Shown here: positions 45,145 to 54,214 of the stretch, piece by piece
How positions within the stretch are numbered: the first letter of the stretch is position 1
Layout: each line of letters opens with the position of its first letter
Source of the DNA: Paucibacter sp. KBW04
GTDB lineage: Bacteria > Pseudomonadota > Gammaproteobacteria > Burkholderiales > Burkholderiaceae_C
DNA length: 64,000 nucleotides
NCBI RefSeq assembly: GCF_003852425.1
Contig: NZ_QAJN01000002.1
Location: 1 to 64,000 of the forward strand
Direction of reading: 5' to 3'
Notes under the pieces: model-generated
What the model was told of the DNA's origin: nothing
What the model saw: the letters and a program-made list of their open reading frames with translations, nothing else
Databases searched by the model: none
Position numbers and translations under genes: made by a program

Positions 45145-46100
45145 ATGCCCCCATGAATCTGCAAGAGCTGGTGGCCACGGTGGACCAGCGCCACCTGGAT
45201 CATCTGGAAGAAGAAGCCATCTTCATCCTGCGCGAAGTGGCGGCCGCTTTTGAGCGTCCGGGTCTGCTGTTCTCCAGCGGCAAGGACTCTTGCGTGGTCT
45301 TGCGCCTGGCCGAAAAGGCCTTCAAGACCCGCGTGGCTGGCAATGAGTTCAAGGGCAAGCTGCCCTTCCCCCTGGTCCATGTGGACACCGGGCACAACTT
45401 CCCCGAGGTGATCGAGTTCCGCGAACGCCGCGTCGCCGAGATGGGCGAGCGCCTGATCGTCGCCCACATGGACGAGTCGATTGCCAAAGGCACCGTACGC
45501 CTGGCCCACCCGCTGGAGTCGCGCAACGGCCACCAGACCGTCACGCTGCTTGAAGCCATCGAAGAACACCGTTTTGATGTGCTGATCGGCGGCGCCCGCC
45601 GCGACGAGGAAAAGGCCCGCGCCAAGGAGCGCATCTTCAGCCACCGCGACGCCTTCGGCCAATGGCAGCCCAAGGAGCAGCGCCCCGAGCTGTGGAATCT
45701 GTTCAACACCCGCATCCGCCCGGGCGAGCATTTCCGCGCCTTCCCGATCAGCAACTGGACCGAGCTGGACGTCTGGCTCTATATCGCCCGCGAAAACATC
45801 CCCCTGCCCAGCCTTTACTTCGCGCATCAGCGCCCCGTGATCCGCCGCAAGGGCTTGCTGGTGCCGCTGACGGAGGTGACGCCGCCCGAGGCAGGTGAAA
45901 CGGTGGAAACCGCCACCGTGCGCTTCCGCACCGTGGGCGATATGACCTGCACCTGCCCGGTGGAAAGCACTGCCGCCGACGCCACCGACATCGTGGCCGA
46001 GACCCTGACCGTCACGGTCAGCGAACGCGGCGCCACCCGTATGGACGACAGAACTTCGGAAGCCTCGATGGAGCGCCGCAAGAAGGAAGGCTATTTCTGA
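45141..46100 (+). CDS. cysD: Sulfate adenylyltransferase subunit 2 CysD
   Basis: A 319-residue ATP-sulfurylase small subunit, which makes APS from ATP and sulfate together with CysN. The PP-loop is LLFSSGKDSCVVL with SGKDS at residues 46-50. GGARRDEEKARAKER and the WNLFNTRIRPGEHFRAFP region follow. The start at 45141 overlaps the cysH stop (ATGA); an earlier in-frame start was rejected. The stop overlaps the cysN start by one base. Confidence 0.96.
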   Translation: MNAPMNLQELVATVDQRHLDHLEEEAIFILREVAAAFERPGLLFSSGKDSCVVLRLAEKAFKTRVAGNEFKGKLPFPLVHVDTGHNFPEVIEFRERRVAEMGERLIVAHMDESIAKGTVRLAHPLESRNGHQTVTLLEAIEEHRFDVLIGGARRDEEKARAKERIFSHRDAFGQWQPKEQRPELWNLFNTRIRPGEHFRAFPISNWTELDVWLYIARENIPLPSLYFAHQRPVIRRKGLLVPLTEVTPPEAGETVETATVRFRTVGDMTCTCPVESTAADATDIVAETLTVTVSERGATRMDDRTSEASMERRKKEGYF

Positions 46101-47398
46101 TGAGCACCGCATTGAACACCGTGATTCACGACAGCGATGTCGACACCCACCACCGCGCCCTGCGCTTCCTAACCGCAGGCAGCGTGGACGATGGCAAGAG
46201 CACCTTGATTGGCCGCCTGCTGTTTGATTCCCGCGCCATCCTGGCCGACCAGCTGGACACCTTGGCCAAGCGCGCCGCCGGTGAGCCCATCGACCTGAGC
46301 TTGCTGACCGACGGCCTGGAGGCCGAGCGCGAGCAAGGCATCACCATCGATGTGGCCTACCGCTACTTCGCCACCAAGACCCGCAAATTCATCATCGCCG
46401 ACGCCCCCGGCCACGAGCAGTACACCCGCAATATGGTGACCGCCGCCGCCGGCTCGGACGCCGCCGTGGTGCTGGTGGACATCACCAAGCTGGACACCTC
46501 GGTGGACGCCGTGGACTTGCTGCCCCAGACCCGCCGCCACAGCCTGCTGGCCCATCTGCTGCGCGTGCCCAGCATCGTCTTCGCCGTCAACAAACTGGAC
46601 GCCGTGGCCCAGCCCGGCCCCGCGTTTGAGGCGGTGAGCAAGGCCTTGCGCGCCTTTGCCGAGCAGGCGGGCATCAGCATCACCGCCATCGTGCCGGTCT
46701 CGGCCCTGCGTGGCGACAACGTCACCCAGCCCCTGGATGCCGATTGGTATAACGGCCCCTCTCTGCTGCAGGTGCTGGAAAGCCTGCCCGGCGTGCAGGA
46801 GCGGGTCGAGGGTCAGGTCTTGATCCCCGTGCAATACGTGGCCAAAGACGGCGAGGGCACGGGCCACCAGGCCCGCACCCTCTGGGGTCGCATTGCGCAC
46901 GGCCAGATCAAGGCTGGCGACGAGATCCAGATCCTGCCTAGCGGCGAAACAGCCCTCGTGGCCGAAGTCCGCCGTGCCGGCAGCACCGTCAGCCACTGCG
47001 TCGCCGGTGAATCCGCCGGTGTGGTGCTGGACCGCCAGTTGGACGTCTCGCGCGGCGACTGGATCGTCACGCCCGGCTCGGCCAAGCCCACGCAGAGCTT
47101 CGAAGCGACGCTCGCCTGGCTGGACACCGAGCCCGCCGTGCCCGGCCGCAAATACTGGCTGCGCCACGGCAATCGCTGGGTGCAAGCCCGCATCAGCGCC
47201 ATCGAGCACCGCCTGGACATCCACAGCCTGCAAGAGCAGGAGGCGACGCAGCTGAACGTCAACGAGATCGGCCATGTGCGCATCGAGACCCAAGCCGCCC
47301 TGCCGGTGGAGCCCTACACCAGCAACCGCGTCGGCGGCAGCCTGATCGTGGTGGACCCGACGAGCAACCGCACCAGCGGCGCCTTGCTGGTGCGCTGA
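46100..47398 (+). CDS. cysN: Sulfate adenylyltransferase GTPase subunit CysN
   Basis: A 432-residue EF-Tu-like GTPase that drives ATP-sulfurylase. The P-loop is GSVDDGKS at residues 27-34. The DAPGHEQY switch region and NKLD follow, then beta-barrel domains. The protein ends without an APS-kinase (CysC) extension, which agrees with the APS-reductase type of CysH. The ATG shares one base with the cysD stop. Confidence 0.96.
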   Translation: MSTALNTVIHDSDVDTHHRALRFLTAGSVDDGKSTLIGRLLFDSRAILADQLDTLAKRAAGEPIDLSLLTDGLEAEREQGITIDVAYRYFATKTRKFIIADAPGHEQYTRNMVTAAAGSDAAVVLVDITKLDTSVDAVDLLPQTRRHSLLAHLLRVPSIVFAVNKLDAVAQPGPAFEAVSKALRAFAEQAGISITAIVPVSALRGDNVTQPLDADWYNGPSLLQVLESLPGVQERVEGQVLIPVQYVAKDGEGTGHQARTLWGRIAHGQIKAGDEIQILPSGETALVAEVRRAGSTVSHCVAGESAGVVLDRQLDVSRGDWIVTPGSAKPTQSFEATLAWLDTEPAVPGRKYWLRHGNRWVQARISAIEHRLDIHSLQEQEATQLNVNEIGHVRIETQAALPVEPYTSNRVGGSLIVVDPTSNRTSGALLVR

Positions 47399-47445
47399 GC
47401 CGCGACAATCGCGATTCATAACCGAGAAACTCAACAGCACGCATC

Positions 47446-48228
47446 ATGGGAAAAGTCATCTTCGTCAGCGCCGGCCCCGGCGCAGCCGACCTGATCACAT
47501 TGCGGGGCGCGCGCGCCCTGGCTCTTGCCCAGGTGGTGCTGTTCGACGCCCTCACCGACCCGGCGCTGCGTGAGCTGGCCCCCAAGGCCGAGTGGATCGA
47601 CGTGGGCAAGCGCGGCTTTTGCGACTCAGTCAAACAAACCGCCATCAACGCAGCCCTGGTCAAACAAGCGCAATCGCATGAGTTGGTGGTGCGTCTGAAG
47701 GGCGGTGACGCCAGCGTCTTTGGTCGCCTGGAGGAGGAGTTGATCGCCCTGGCCGAGGCCGGCATAGCCTGCGAGGTTGTGCCCGGCGTGACCGCGGCGA
47801 TTGCCGCTGCGGCGCAAACCCGCAAGCCCCTGACCCGCCGCGGTGTGGGCCGCAGCGTCAGCCTGACCACCGCCATGACGCAGGACAGCGAGTTGCAAGC
47901 CCGCGGCGCCGCGGCGGACACCGAGGTCTTCTACATGGCCGGCCGCCAGCTCGCTGCCCTGGGGCGCAAGCTGCTGGAGGCAGGCTGGGCCGAGGACACG
48001 CCGGTCAGCGTGGTCTCAAGAGCAGGCTGCCTGGACGCCTTGAGCAGCGAGCATTCGGTGGCCCAATTGGCCGCTGCCAGCCTGCTGCACAAGGGCCGAC
48101 CGACTGTGGTGGTGGTGGGCGCAGGTGCTCGCCCCGTGCTGCCGCAAAACCACGGCACGCCAACAAATTCCAGCATCACCCCTGGACTTGCGCGGCATCA
48201 AGCCCAGAACACAAGCCTGACCGATTAA
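47446..48228 (+). CDS. cobA: Uroporphyrinogen-III C-methyltransferase (CobA/SUMT)
   Basis: A 260-residue SAM methyltransferase that makes precorrin-2, the precursor of siroheme. VSAGPGAADLITLRG is at residues 8-22; VRLKGGDASVFGR near 83 and the PGVTAAIAAAA region near 108 are signatures. There is no dehydrogenase/chelatase fusion, unlike CysG. It follows cysN with a 47-bp gap and provides the siroheme for CysI. The C-terminal about 25 residues are a non-conserved tail. Confidence 0.94.
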   Translation: MGKVIFVSAGPGAADLITLRGARALALAQVVLFDALTDPALRELAPKAEWIDVGKRGFCDSVKQTAINAALVKQAQSHELVVRLKGGDASVFGRLEEELIALAEAGIACEVVPGVTAAIAAAAQTRKPLTRRGVGRSVSLTTAMTQDSELQARGAAADTEVFYMAGRQLAALGRKLLEAGWAEDTPVSVVSRAGCLDALSSEHSVAQLAAASLLHKGRPTVVVVGAGARPVLPQNHGTPTNSSITPGLARHQAQNTSLTD

Positions 48229-48319
48229 AATCACGGGTTTTGCGACGCTGCACTTCAAGCCCTAGACCTTCGGATCGCAGCCGCCACATTCCCGCATTCT
48301 TTCAAAAACGAGCTGATCT

Positions 48320-48643
48320 ATGACCCACGTCGTCCTCGAATCCTGCATCCGCTGCAAGTACACCGACTGCGTCGATGTGTGCCCGGTTGATTGCTTCCGT
48401 GAAGGCCAGAACTTCCTCGCCATCGACCCCGACGAATGCATCGACTGCGCCGTGTGCATCCCCGAGTGCCCGGTCAACGCCATCGTCCCCGAGGAAGATG
48501 TGCCCGGCAATATGCAGCACATGATCAAGCTGAATGCCGAGCTGTCCCAGCGCTGGCCCAGCATCACCAAACGCAAGGGCGCCCTGCCCGACGCCGAAGA
48601 CTGGAAGGATCGCACGGACAAGCTGTCCGAGCTGATTCGATAA
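48320..48643 (+). CDS. fdxA: 7Fe ferredoxin FdxA
   Basis: A 107-residue ferredoxin with one 3Fe-4S and one 4Fe-4S cluster. Cys9, Cys12, Cys17 and Cys21 belong to the first motif and [12 protein letters not shown] near residue 40 to the second. It is a soluble electron carrier. It stands 49 bp before the ferredoxin-NADP reductase gene, so the two form an electron-transfer pair, possibly for sulfite reductase since no cysJ is visible. Confidence 0.95.
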   Translation: MTHVVLESCIRCKYTDCVDVCPVDCFREGQNFLAIDPDECIDCAVCIPECPVNAIVPEEDVPGNMQHMIKLNAELSQRWPSITKRKGALPDAEDWKDRTDKLSELIR

Positions 48644-48692
48644 AACTCCCCGGCCTGCGCCTTATCGGCACCGACGGGCCGGGATCAACCCA

Positions 48693-49817
48693 ATGGAACC
48701 TCAATTGAACGCAGAGATTGCCGTGACGGCCGCAGACAACCCCACGCCCGGACCGAACGTGATTGAAACCGATGCCGTTATCGTCGGCGCCGGCCCCGTG
48801 GGCCTGTTTCAAGTGTTTGAGCTGGGTCTGCTCGAGATCAAGGCGCACATCATCGACTCGCTGGCTTACCCCGGCGGTCAGTGCATCGAGCTCTATCCCG
48901 ACAAGCCCATCTACGACATCCCGGCCGTGCCTATCTGCACCGGCAAGGAGCTGACCGACAACCTGCTCAAGCAGATTGAGCCCTTTGGCGCGACCTTCCA
49001 TCTGGGCCAAGAAGTGACGACCGTTTTGAAGCAGGCCGATGGCCGCTTCTTCGTCGCCACCTCCAAGGGCACCGAATTCCTGACCAAGACCATCTTCATC
49101 GCCGGCGGCGTGGGCTCCTTCCAGCCGCGCACCCTGAAGGTGGACGGTATCGAGAAGTTTGAGGGCACGCAGCTGCACTACCGCGTTCGCAACCCCGAGC
49201 AATTCGCGGGCAAGAACCTGGTCATCGTCGGCGGCGGCGACTCAGCCCTGGACTGGGCGCTGAACTTCTGCGCCGGTAACGAAGACGGCGGCGCCAACAA
49301 GGCCGAAAGCGTCATCTTGCTGCATCGTCGCGACGGCTTCCGTGCCGCCCCGGCCAGCGTGGCCAAGATGCGCGAGCTCTGCGAGGCCTACGAGATGCAA
49401 TTCGTGGTCGGCCAGGTGACCGATATTGTCGAGGCCGATGGTTCGCTGAATGCGGTCAAGGTCACCGGCGGTGACGGCGTCACCCGCGTCGTGCCTTGCG
49501 ACCAAGTGCTGGTGTTCTTCGGCCTGTCGCCGAAGCTGGGCCCAATCGCCGAGTGGGGCCTGGCCCTGGAGCGCAAGCAGATCGTGGTCGACACCGAGAA
49601 GTTCGAAACCAGCGTGCCCGGCATCTTCGCCGTGGGCGATGTGAACACCTACCCCGGCAAGAAGAAGCTGATCCTGTCTGGCTTCCACGAGTGCGCCCTG
49701 GCTGCTTTCGCCGCCGCGCCCTACATCTTCCCGGAAAAGCGCATCCACCTGCAGTACACCACCACCAGCCCCAAGCTGCACAAGGTGCTGGGCGTGGAAT
49801 CCCCTGTCTTTGATTGA
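48693..49817 (+). CDS. Ferredoxin--NADP+ reductase (thioredoxin-reductase-like type)
   Basis: A 374-residue FAD- and NADP-binding protein. [18 protein letters not shown] near residue 30 binds FAD and [18 protein letters not shown] near 176 binds NADPH. There is no redox CxxC, so it is the TrxR-like ferredoxin reductase rather than a thioredoxin reductase. The C-terminus has the GIFAVGDVN motif. It is paired with fdxA. Start ATG at 48693 gives a 20-residue N-terminal extension before the FAD motif. Confidence 0.92.
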   Translation: MEPQLNAEIAVTAADNPTPGPNVIETDAVIVGAGPVGLFQVFELGLLEIKAHIIDSLAYPGGQCIELYPDKPIYDIPAVPICTGKELTDNLLKQIEPFGATFHLGQEVTTVLKQADGRFFVATSKGTEFLTKTIFIAGGVGSFQPRTLKVDGIEKFEGTQLHYRVRNPEQFAGKNLVIVGGGDSALDWALNFCAGNEDGGANKAESVILLHRRDGFRAAPASVAKMRELCEAYEMQFVVGQVTDIVEADGSLNAVKVTGGDGVTRVVPCDQVLVFFGLSPKLGPIAEWGLALERKQIVVDTEKFETSVPGIFAVGDVNTYPGKKKLILSGFHECALAAFAAAPYIFPEKRIHLQYTTTSPKLHKVLGVESPVFD

Positions 49818-49828
49818 CCACCCCCGTA

Positions 49829-49894
49829 GGCGCTTCGCGCCACCCCCTCAAGGGGGCGAGATCAGCGGCCCGGCAAAGCCGGTTCCGCGATCTC
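49829..49894. repeat. Hairpin-rich intergenic element
   Basis: Three inverted repeats occur in 66 bp: GGCGC-TTC-GCGCC (49829-49841), CCCCC-TCAA-GGGGG (49843-49856 region) and GAGATC...GATCTC (49858-49863 with 49889-49894) enclosing further pairing. The composition and layout look like a dispersed intergenic repeat seen in Burkholderiales, but only one copy is in this window. Single-copy status here means the repeat nature is inference. Confidence 0.4.
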
Positions 49895-49921
49895 CACTGG
49901 GTTTGAATCACACCTACCCCT

Positions 49922-49949
49922 AAAAGCCCGCTGCCCAGCGGGCTTTTTT
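49922..49949 (+). terminator. Intrinsic terminator after the ferredoxin reductase gene
   Basis: An 11-bp perfect stem, AAAAGCCCGCT paired with AGCGGGCTTTT, has a 4-base loop and a T run on both strands (six T on plus). It ends the reductase transcript ahead of the TPP riboswitch. Confidence 0.9.
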
Positions 49950-50002
49950 CATGCCATGGCTACAATGGCCCATCGCAAGCGGCTTCACAGCCGCTTGTGT
50001 TT

Positions 50003-50090
50003 CTTCGCTAGGGGTGCTGGCTCATCAAATGAGCCGGCTGAGATAGTCCCTTTGAACCTGATTGAGTTAATCCTCGCGCAGGGAAGCCAG
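50003..50090 (+). ncRNA. TPP (THI-box) riboswitch
   Basis: The conserved elements are in order: GGGGTGCT at 50011-50018, CTGAGA at 50038-50043, CCTTTGAACCTGA at 50049-50061, GTTAAT at 50066-50071 and GCGCAGGGAA at 50076-50085. A variable P3 hairpin (GGCTCATCAAATGAGCC) sits between the first two. It lies 92 bp upstream of the TonB-dependent receptor gene. Thiamine pyrophosphate binding normally lowers expression, so the receptor is probably repressed when thiamine is plentiful. Confidence 0.95.
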
Positions 50091-50181
50091 CTCGCATGCG
50101 GCCCGTGATCAGACCTCGCTCATCTCGCGTGGGGACTGTGGCCCCTATCTCGCTTGCTCCCTGCCATCGCTTGAAGTCCCG

Positions 50182-52335
50182 ATGGCATACCCACAAAACT
50201 CCCGCTCCTTTGTTGCCGCTGCCGCCTTGCTGAGCTGCTCGGCCGCCGCCCTGGCTCAGTCCACCCTGCCTAGCGTCACCGTGACCGGCCGCAGCGCCGA
50301 CACCCCCGTCAGCGTCGGCGGCTTTGGCGAGACACCCATCGCCAAACTGCCCATGCAGGCCAGCATCTTGAATGCCGAACGCCTGCAGGACCTGGGCCTC
50401 AGCAATCTGGCCGGTATCACCGCCCTGGACGCCTCGGTCGGCGATGCCTACAACTCCAGCGGCTATGTGTCCTATTTGAAGATTCGCGGCTTTGATCTGG
50501 ACAACCGCTTCAACTACCGTCGCGACGGCCTGCCCATCAATGCCGAGACGGCACTGAGCCTGGGCAATAAGACGGGCCTGGAAGTTCTCAAAGGCAGCAG
50601 CGGCATTCAAGCCGGCACCAGCTCGCCCGGCGGCCTGGTGAATCTGCTGGTCAAGCGCCCCACGGCCAAGGATCTGACGGTGCTGGGCCTGAGCGTGAGC
50701 GAGCGCGGCACGGTGGATGGCTCGGTCGATCTGAGCCGCCGCTTCGGCGAGTCCCAGGCCTTCGGCCTGCGGCTCAATGCCAGCGCGGCCCAGCTCAAGC
50801 CCCAGCTCTACGACGCGGACGGCAATCGCCAGCTCTTCGCCTTGGCAGGAGATTGGCGCGTGTCTCCGAGCACCTTGCTGGAAGCCGAGGTCGAGTGGAA
50901 TCGCCAAAGCCAGCCCAGCCAGCCTGGCTTTAGCTTGCTCGGTGACAAGCTGCCCGATGCGAAAGCAATCGACCCGCGCATCAATCTGAACAACCAAAGC
51001 TGGAGCCAGCCAGTGGTGTTCAACAACCAGCACGCCTCGCTGCGCCTGACGCAAAAACTGAGCGCCGACTGGACGGCGCAAGCTCATCTGGGCGTGCAGC
51101 GCCTGAAGACGGATGACCGCCTGGCCTACGCCAACGGCTTGTACGACCCCAACACCTACGACTGTGATCCCTGCGACCGTTACAGCTCGACGGGGACGTT
51201 TTCAGTCTGGGACTTCCGCAGCGAGAACGAACGCCGCAACAGCGATGCCCTGGACCTGAATCTCAGCGGCAAGTTCAGCACCGCCGGACTCAAGCATCAA
51301 CTGGGCACCGGCGTCTTGTTCAGCCGCTTCAACAGCCGCTTCCAGCGCCAAGCCTATAACTTGGTCGGAGTCGGCAATATTCAGGGCACTGCCCAGCTCC
51401 CCTCAGACCCCAGCCTCAGCGACGAGAACACCAACCGCGACGAGCGCAGCACTGAGTTCTATCTGCGCGACAGCGTGCAGCTGGGCGCGGATTGGCAGGT
51501 CTGGGCCGGCCTGCGCCACACCCGCTTGCAGCGCGACAGCGTGCGTACCGACGGCTCGCGTGCCACCAGCTACTCACAAGCCTTCACCACGCCCTGGCTG
51601 GGCCTGGGCTACAACATCAACTCGCAGCTGATGGCTTACGCCAGCTGGGGCGAAGGTGTGGAGAGCGAAGTGACGCCCAATCGCAAGCGTTACGGCGACC
51701 AGGCCGGCCAAGCCCTCGCGGCCTTGAAGAGCAAGCAGCTGGAAGTGGGCTTGAAGGCCGGCAGCAACACGGTGGACTGGTCATTGAACTGGTTTGATGT
51801 GCAACGCCCCAGCTGGCGCGACATCGGCATCTGCAAGGACGCCACCCCGGGCAGCTGCGAGCGCCGCGCCGATGGCAATGCCCACCACCAGGGCTTTGAG
51901 GCCCAGGCCGATCTGAAGTGGAGCGGCGGCGGCTTGCTGGCCAGCGCCATGAAGCTCAAGGCCCGCCGCGAAGGCAGTGCCGATGACTCACTCAACGGCC
52001 TGCGCCCCGCCAACGTGCCCGAGAACAGCCTGCGACTGCAAGCCCGCCAAAACCTGCCCGCCTTGCCAGGACTGCAAGTGCAGCTGGGCCTGGTCTACGA
52101 GGGCCCGCGAGCCGTGCTGCCCGACAACAGCATCAACATCCCGGGCTGGTCCCGCATCGACGCTGGTGCGCGTTACGAACAACTGGTGGGCAAAACGCTG
52201 CTGACCTGGCGCGTGGGCGTGGACAATCTCAGCAATCGTCGCGCTTGGAAGGAATCGCCCTTCCAGTTCGATCATGTCTACCTCTATCCCCTTGCGCCTC
52301 GCACTTGGCGAACAAGTTTTGAAATTAGCTTGTAA
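50182..52335 (+). CDS. TonB-dependent outer-membrane receptor, TPP-riboswitch controlled
   Basis: A 717-residue receptor with signal peptide (residues 1-25, cleavage after LAQ), a TonB-box-like segment LPSVTVTG, a plug domain at about 50-160 and a 22-strand beta-barrel to the C-terminal Phe-x-Ile-Ser-Leu (FEISL), which is a proper outer-membrane signature. By sequence it resembles TonB-dependent siderophore receptors. The TPP riboswitch upstream points instead to thiamine, its precursors or a related ligand. Published genomic work describes thiamine-regulated TonB receptors of this kind. Import energy comes from TonB/ExbBD. Substrate is inference. Confidence 0.9.
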   Translation: MAYPQNSRSFVAAAALLSCSAAALAQSTLPSVTVTGRSADTPVSVGGFGETPIAKLPMQASILNAERLQDLGLSNLAGITALDASVGDAYNSSGYVSYLKIRGFDLDNRFNYRRDGLPINAETALSLGNKTGLEVLKGSSGIQAGTSSPGGLVNLLVKRPTAKDLTVLGLSVSERGTVDGSVDLSRRFGESQAFGLRLNASAAQLKPQLYDADGNRQLFALAGDWRVSPSTLLEAEVEWNRQSQPSQPGFSLLGDKLPDAKAIDPRINLNNQSWSQPVVFNNQHASLRLTQKLSADWTAQAHLGVQRLKTDDRLAYANGLYDPNTYDCDPCDRYSSTGTFSVWDFRSENERRNSDALDLNLSGKFSTAGLKHQLGTGVLFSRFNSRFQRQAYNLVGVGNIQGTAQLPSDPSLSDENTNRDERSTEFYLRDSVQLGADWQVWAGLRHTRLQRDSVRTDGSRATSYSQAFTTPWLGLGYNINSQLMAYASWGEGVESEVTPNRKRYGDQAGQALAALKSKQLEVGLKAGSNTVDWSLNWFDVQRPSWRDIGICKDATPGSCERRADGNAHHQGFEAQADLKWSGGGLLASAMKLKARREGSADDSLNGLRPANVPENSLRLQARQNLPALPGLQVQLGLVYEGPRAVLPDNSINIPGWSRIDAGARYEQLVGKTLLTWRVGVDNLSNRRAWKESPFQFDHVYLYPLAPRTWRTSFEISL

Positions 52336-52371
52336 AGCTCTCAAAATCTGTACTACAATGCAAGGCTCAGT

Positions 52372-52447
52372 TCCTCGATAGCTCAGTCGGTAGAGCGCCG
52401 GACTGTTAATCCGTAGGTCCCTGGTTCGAGCCCAGGTCGAGGAGCCA
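52372..52447 (+). tRNA. tRNA-Asn (GTT), copy 1
   Basis: A 76-nt cloverleaf: acceptor TCCTCGA pairs with TCGAGGA, D-arm GCTC, anticodon GTT at 52405-52407, and encoded CCA at 52445-52447. The sequence is identical to copy 2 at 52641-52716. It starts 36 bp after the receptor gene stop. Confidence 0.97.
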
Positions 52448-52501
52448 AAAACTTGGCTTTGATGCAGAGAATGAAAATTCAAAGCATCGCTAAAAAGCTC
52501 A

Positions 52502-52535
52502 GAAAGCCGCTGATTCGCAAGAGTCAGCGGCTTTC
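52502..52535 (+). terminator. Terminator-like hairpin after the first tRNA-Asn
   Basis: A 12-bp stem, GAAAGCCGCTGA paired with TCAGCGGCTTTC, has a 10-base loop. Only a short T stretch is present, so termination may be partial. Confidence 0.55.
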
Positions 52536-52640
52536 GCCATTTATGTAAGCCTACTCTTTTTGAGCAGGCCGAATTTGAAGGCAGGCAAGGCGTTTCATGT
52601 CGATACGCTAAGTCAAAAATTTGAATTTGTACCGATCAAT

Positions 52641-52716
52641 TCCTCGATAGCTCAGTCGGTAGAGCGCCGGACTGTTAATCCGTAGGTCCCTGGTTCGAGC
52701 CCAGGTCGAGGAGCCA
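52641..52716 (+). tRNA. tRNA-Asn (GTT), copy 2
   Basis: Identical over 76 nt to the copy at 52372-52447, with anticodon GTT at 52674-52676 and encoded CCA. A terminator hairpin follows almost at once. Confidence 0.97.
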
Positions 52717-52721
52717 AATTG

Positions 52722-52756
52722 AAAGCCCTGATGCCGCAATGCATCGGGGCTTTTTC
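52722..52756 (+). terminator. Intrinsic terminator after the second tRNA-Asn
   Basis: A 13-bp stem (AAAGCCCTGATGC with GCATCGGGGCTTT, one G-U pair) and a 6-base loop are followed by a T run. It lies between the tRNA gene and the LRR-kinase gene. Confidence 0.85.
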
Positions 52757-52789
52757 TTTGTCCGCGCAACACGAGGCAAGGCAGCGAGC

Positions 52790-54115
52790 ATGAACACTCT
52801 GGAGCAATTGCGTACAGGTCAGCTGTTAGGCACCAAACAGCTGAAGCTGGCCTGCGGCCTGAGCGAGTTCCCGACCGAGATCTTCGAGTTGGCTGAGACA
52901 CTCGAAGTACTGGATTTGTCCGGCAACGCACTGAGCACCCTGCCTGCGGATCTGCCCCGCCTCAAGCGTTTGCGCATTCTGTTTTGTTCCGGCAATCGCT
53001 TCAGCGAACTACCTACCGTGCTGGGCCGCTGCGAGGCACTGGAGATGGTGGGCTTCAAGAGCAATCAGATCCACCATGTGCCAGCGCAAGCCATCCCGCC
53101 TCAGCTGCGTTGGTTCATCCTGACCGACAACCAGATCGCAACCCTGCCCGCCGTGCTGGGCCAATGCCAGCGCCTGCAAAAACTGGCCTTGGCCGGCAAT
53201 CGCCTGAGTGCCCTGCCGGCCAGCATGGCCGCCTGCACAAGGCTTGAGCTGCTGCGCATCTCGGCCAATCAGTTCAGCGAACTGCCCGACTGGCTGCTCA
53301 AACTGCCTCGCCTCAGCTGGCTGGCCTTCGGCGGCAACCCCATCAATCTGGAGGCCGAGCGGCAAGCCCTGAGCGAGAGCCCGCTGCCCAGCGTGGCTTG
53401 GCAGCAGCTCCAGTTGGAGCAGAAATTAGGCGAAGGGGCATCGGGCGTCATCTACCGTGCGCAGCTTCGCGGGCAGCAAGCCGTCGCGCTCAAGGTCTTC
53501 AAAGGCGAGGTCACCAGCGATGGCCTGCCCAGCAGCGAGATGGCCGCAGCCATCCAAGCGGGCAGCCACCCCCATCTGATCCCGGTGCAAGCACGCCTGG
53601 TCGAGCACCCCGAGCAAGCGATGGGCTTGTTGATGCAATTGGTGGCCAGCGATTTCCAGAGCCTGGCCGGGCCGCCCAGCCTGCAGTCCTGCACCCGCGA
53701 TGTGTACGCAGACGATCTGCGCATTGACTTGGCCCAGCTCTTGCGCCTGGCCGCGGGCATTGCCTCGGCGGCCCAGCATCTGCAGGGCCAAGGCCTGCTG
53801 CACGGCGACCTCTACGCCCACAATATTCTTCATGACAGACAGGCTGCGGCCTTGCTGGGTGACTTTGGCGCCGCCTCCTTCTTTGATAGCAAGAACCCAG
53901 CACTCGCCCAGGCCTTGCAAGCCATCGAGGTCCGCGCCTTTGGCTGCTTGCTGGAGGAGTTGCTGGAGCGCTGCGAGCCCACCGACAGCCATCAAACCGC
54001 ATTGGGACAGTTGCGGAGCCTGCTGCAGGACTGCCTCAACGATGAGCCGGCCCAGCGCCCCAGCTTTACCCAGATCGTTCAGCAGCTTTTGCTCTTGTCC
54101 TTCGAGACCAGCTAA
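52790..54115 (+). CDS. Leucine-rich-repeat protein kinase
   Basis: A 441-residue protein. Residues about 15-190 form some eight leucine-rich repeats (pattern LxxLxLxxNxLxxLP). A Ser/Thr-type kinase domain covers about 205-435: Gly-loop LGEGASG 213-219, Lys235 in VALKVF, HGDLYAHN at 338-345 as the catalytic loop (HGD in place of HRD), and DFG at 358-360. No signal peptide or membrane helix, so it is cytoplasmic. The start at 52790 gives a sensible N-terminus; a longer frame crosses the terminator. LRR-kinases in bacteria are known but substrates are mostly unknown. No partner gene is adjacent. Confidence 0.88.
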   Translation: MNTLEQLRTGQLLGTKQLKLACGLSEFPTEIFELAETLEVLDLSGNALSTLPADLPRLKRLRILFCSGNRFSELPTVLGRCEALEMVGFKSNQIHHVPAQAIPPQLRWFILTDNQIATLPAVLGQCQRLQKLALAGNRLSALPASMAACTRLELLRISANQFSELPDWLLKLPRLSWLAFGGNPINLEAERQALSESPLPSVAWQQLQLEQKLGEGASGVIYRAQLRGQQAVALKVFKGEVTSDGLPSSEMAAAIQAGSHPHLIPVQARLVEHPEQAMGLLMQLVASDFQSLAGPPSLQSCTRDVYADDLRIDLAQLLRLAAGIASAAQHLQGQGLLHGDLYAHNILHDRQAAALLGDFGAASFFDSKNPALAQALQAIEVRAFGCLLEELLERCEPTDSHQTALGQLRSLLQDCLNDEPAQRPSFTQIVQQLLLLSFETS

Positions 54116-54214
54116 TCGCCCTCAGGCGGGGCGCGGCACGCGATACAGCGCCCTCACCAGATCAGACAGGATAAGTTTGCCCGCCTGGCACTGATGTCCT
54201 GAGCTCTAGCAGGA

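Noticed and set aside
52372-52716. Possible integrated element between the two tRNA-Asn genes
   Set aside because: The gap is only 193 bp and holds a hairpin but no integrase or attachment repeats; simple tandem duplication explains it.
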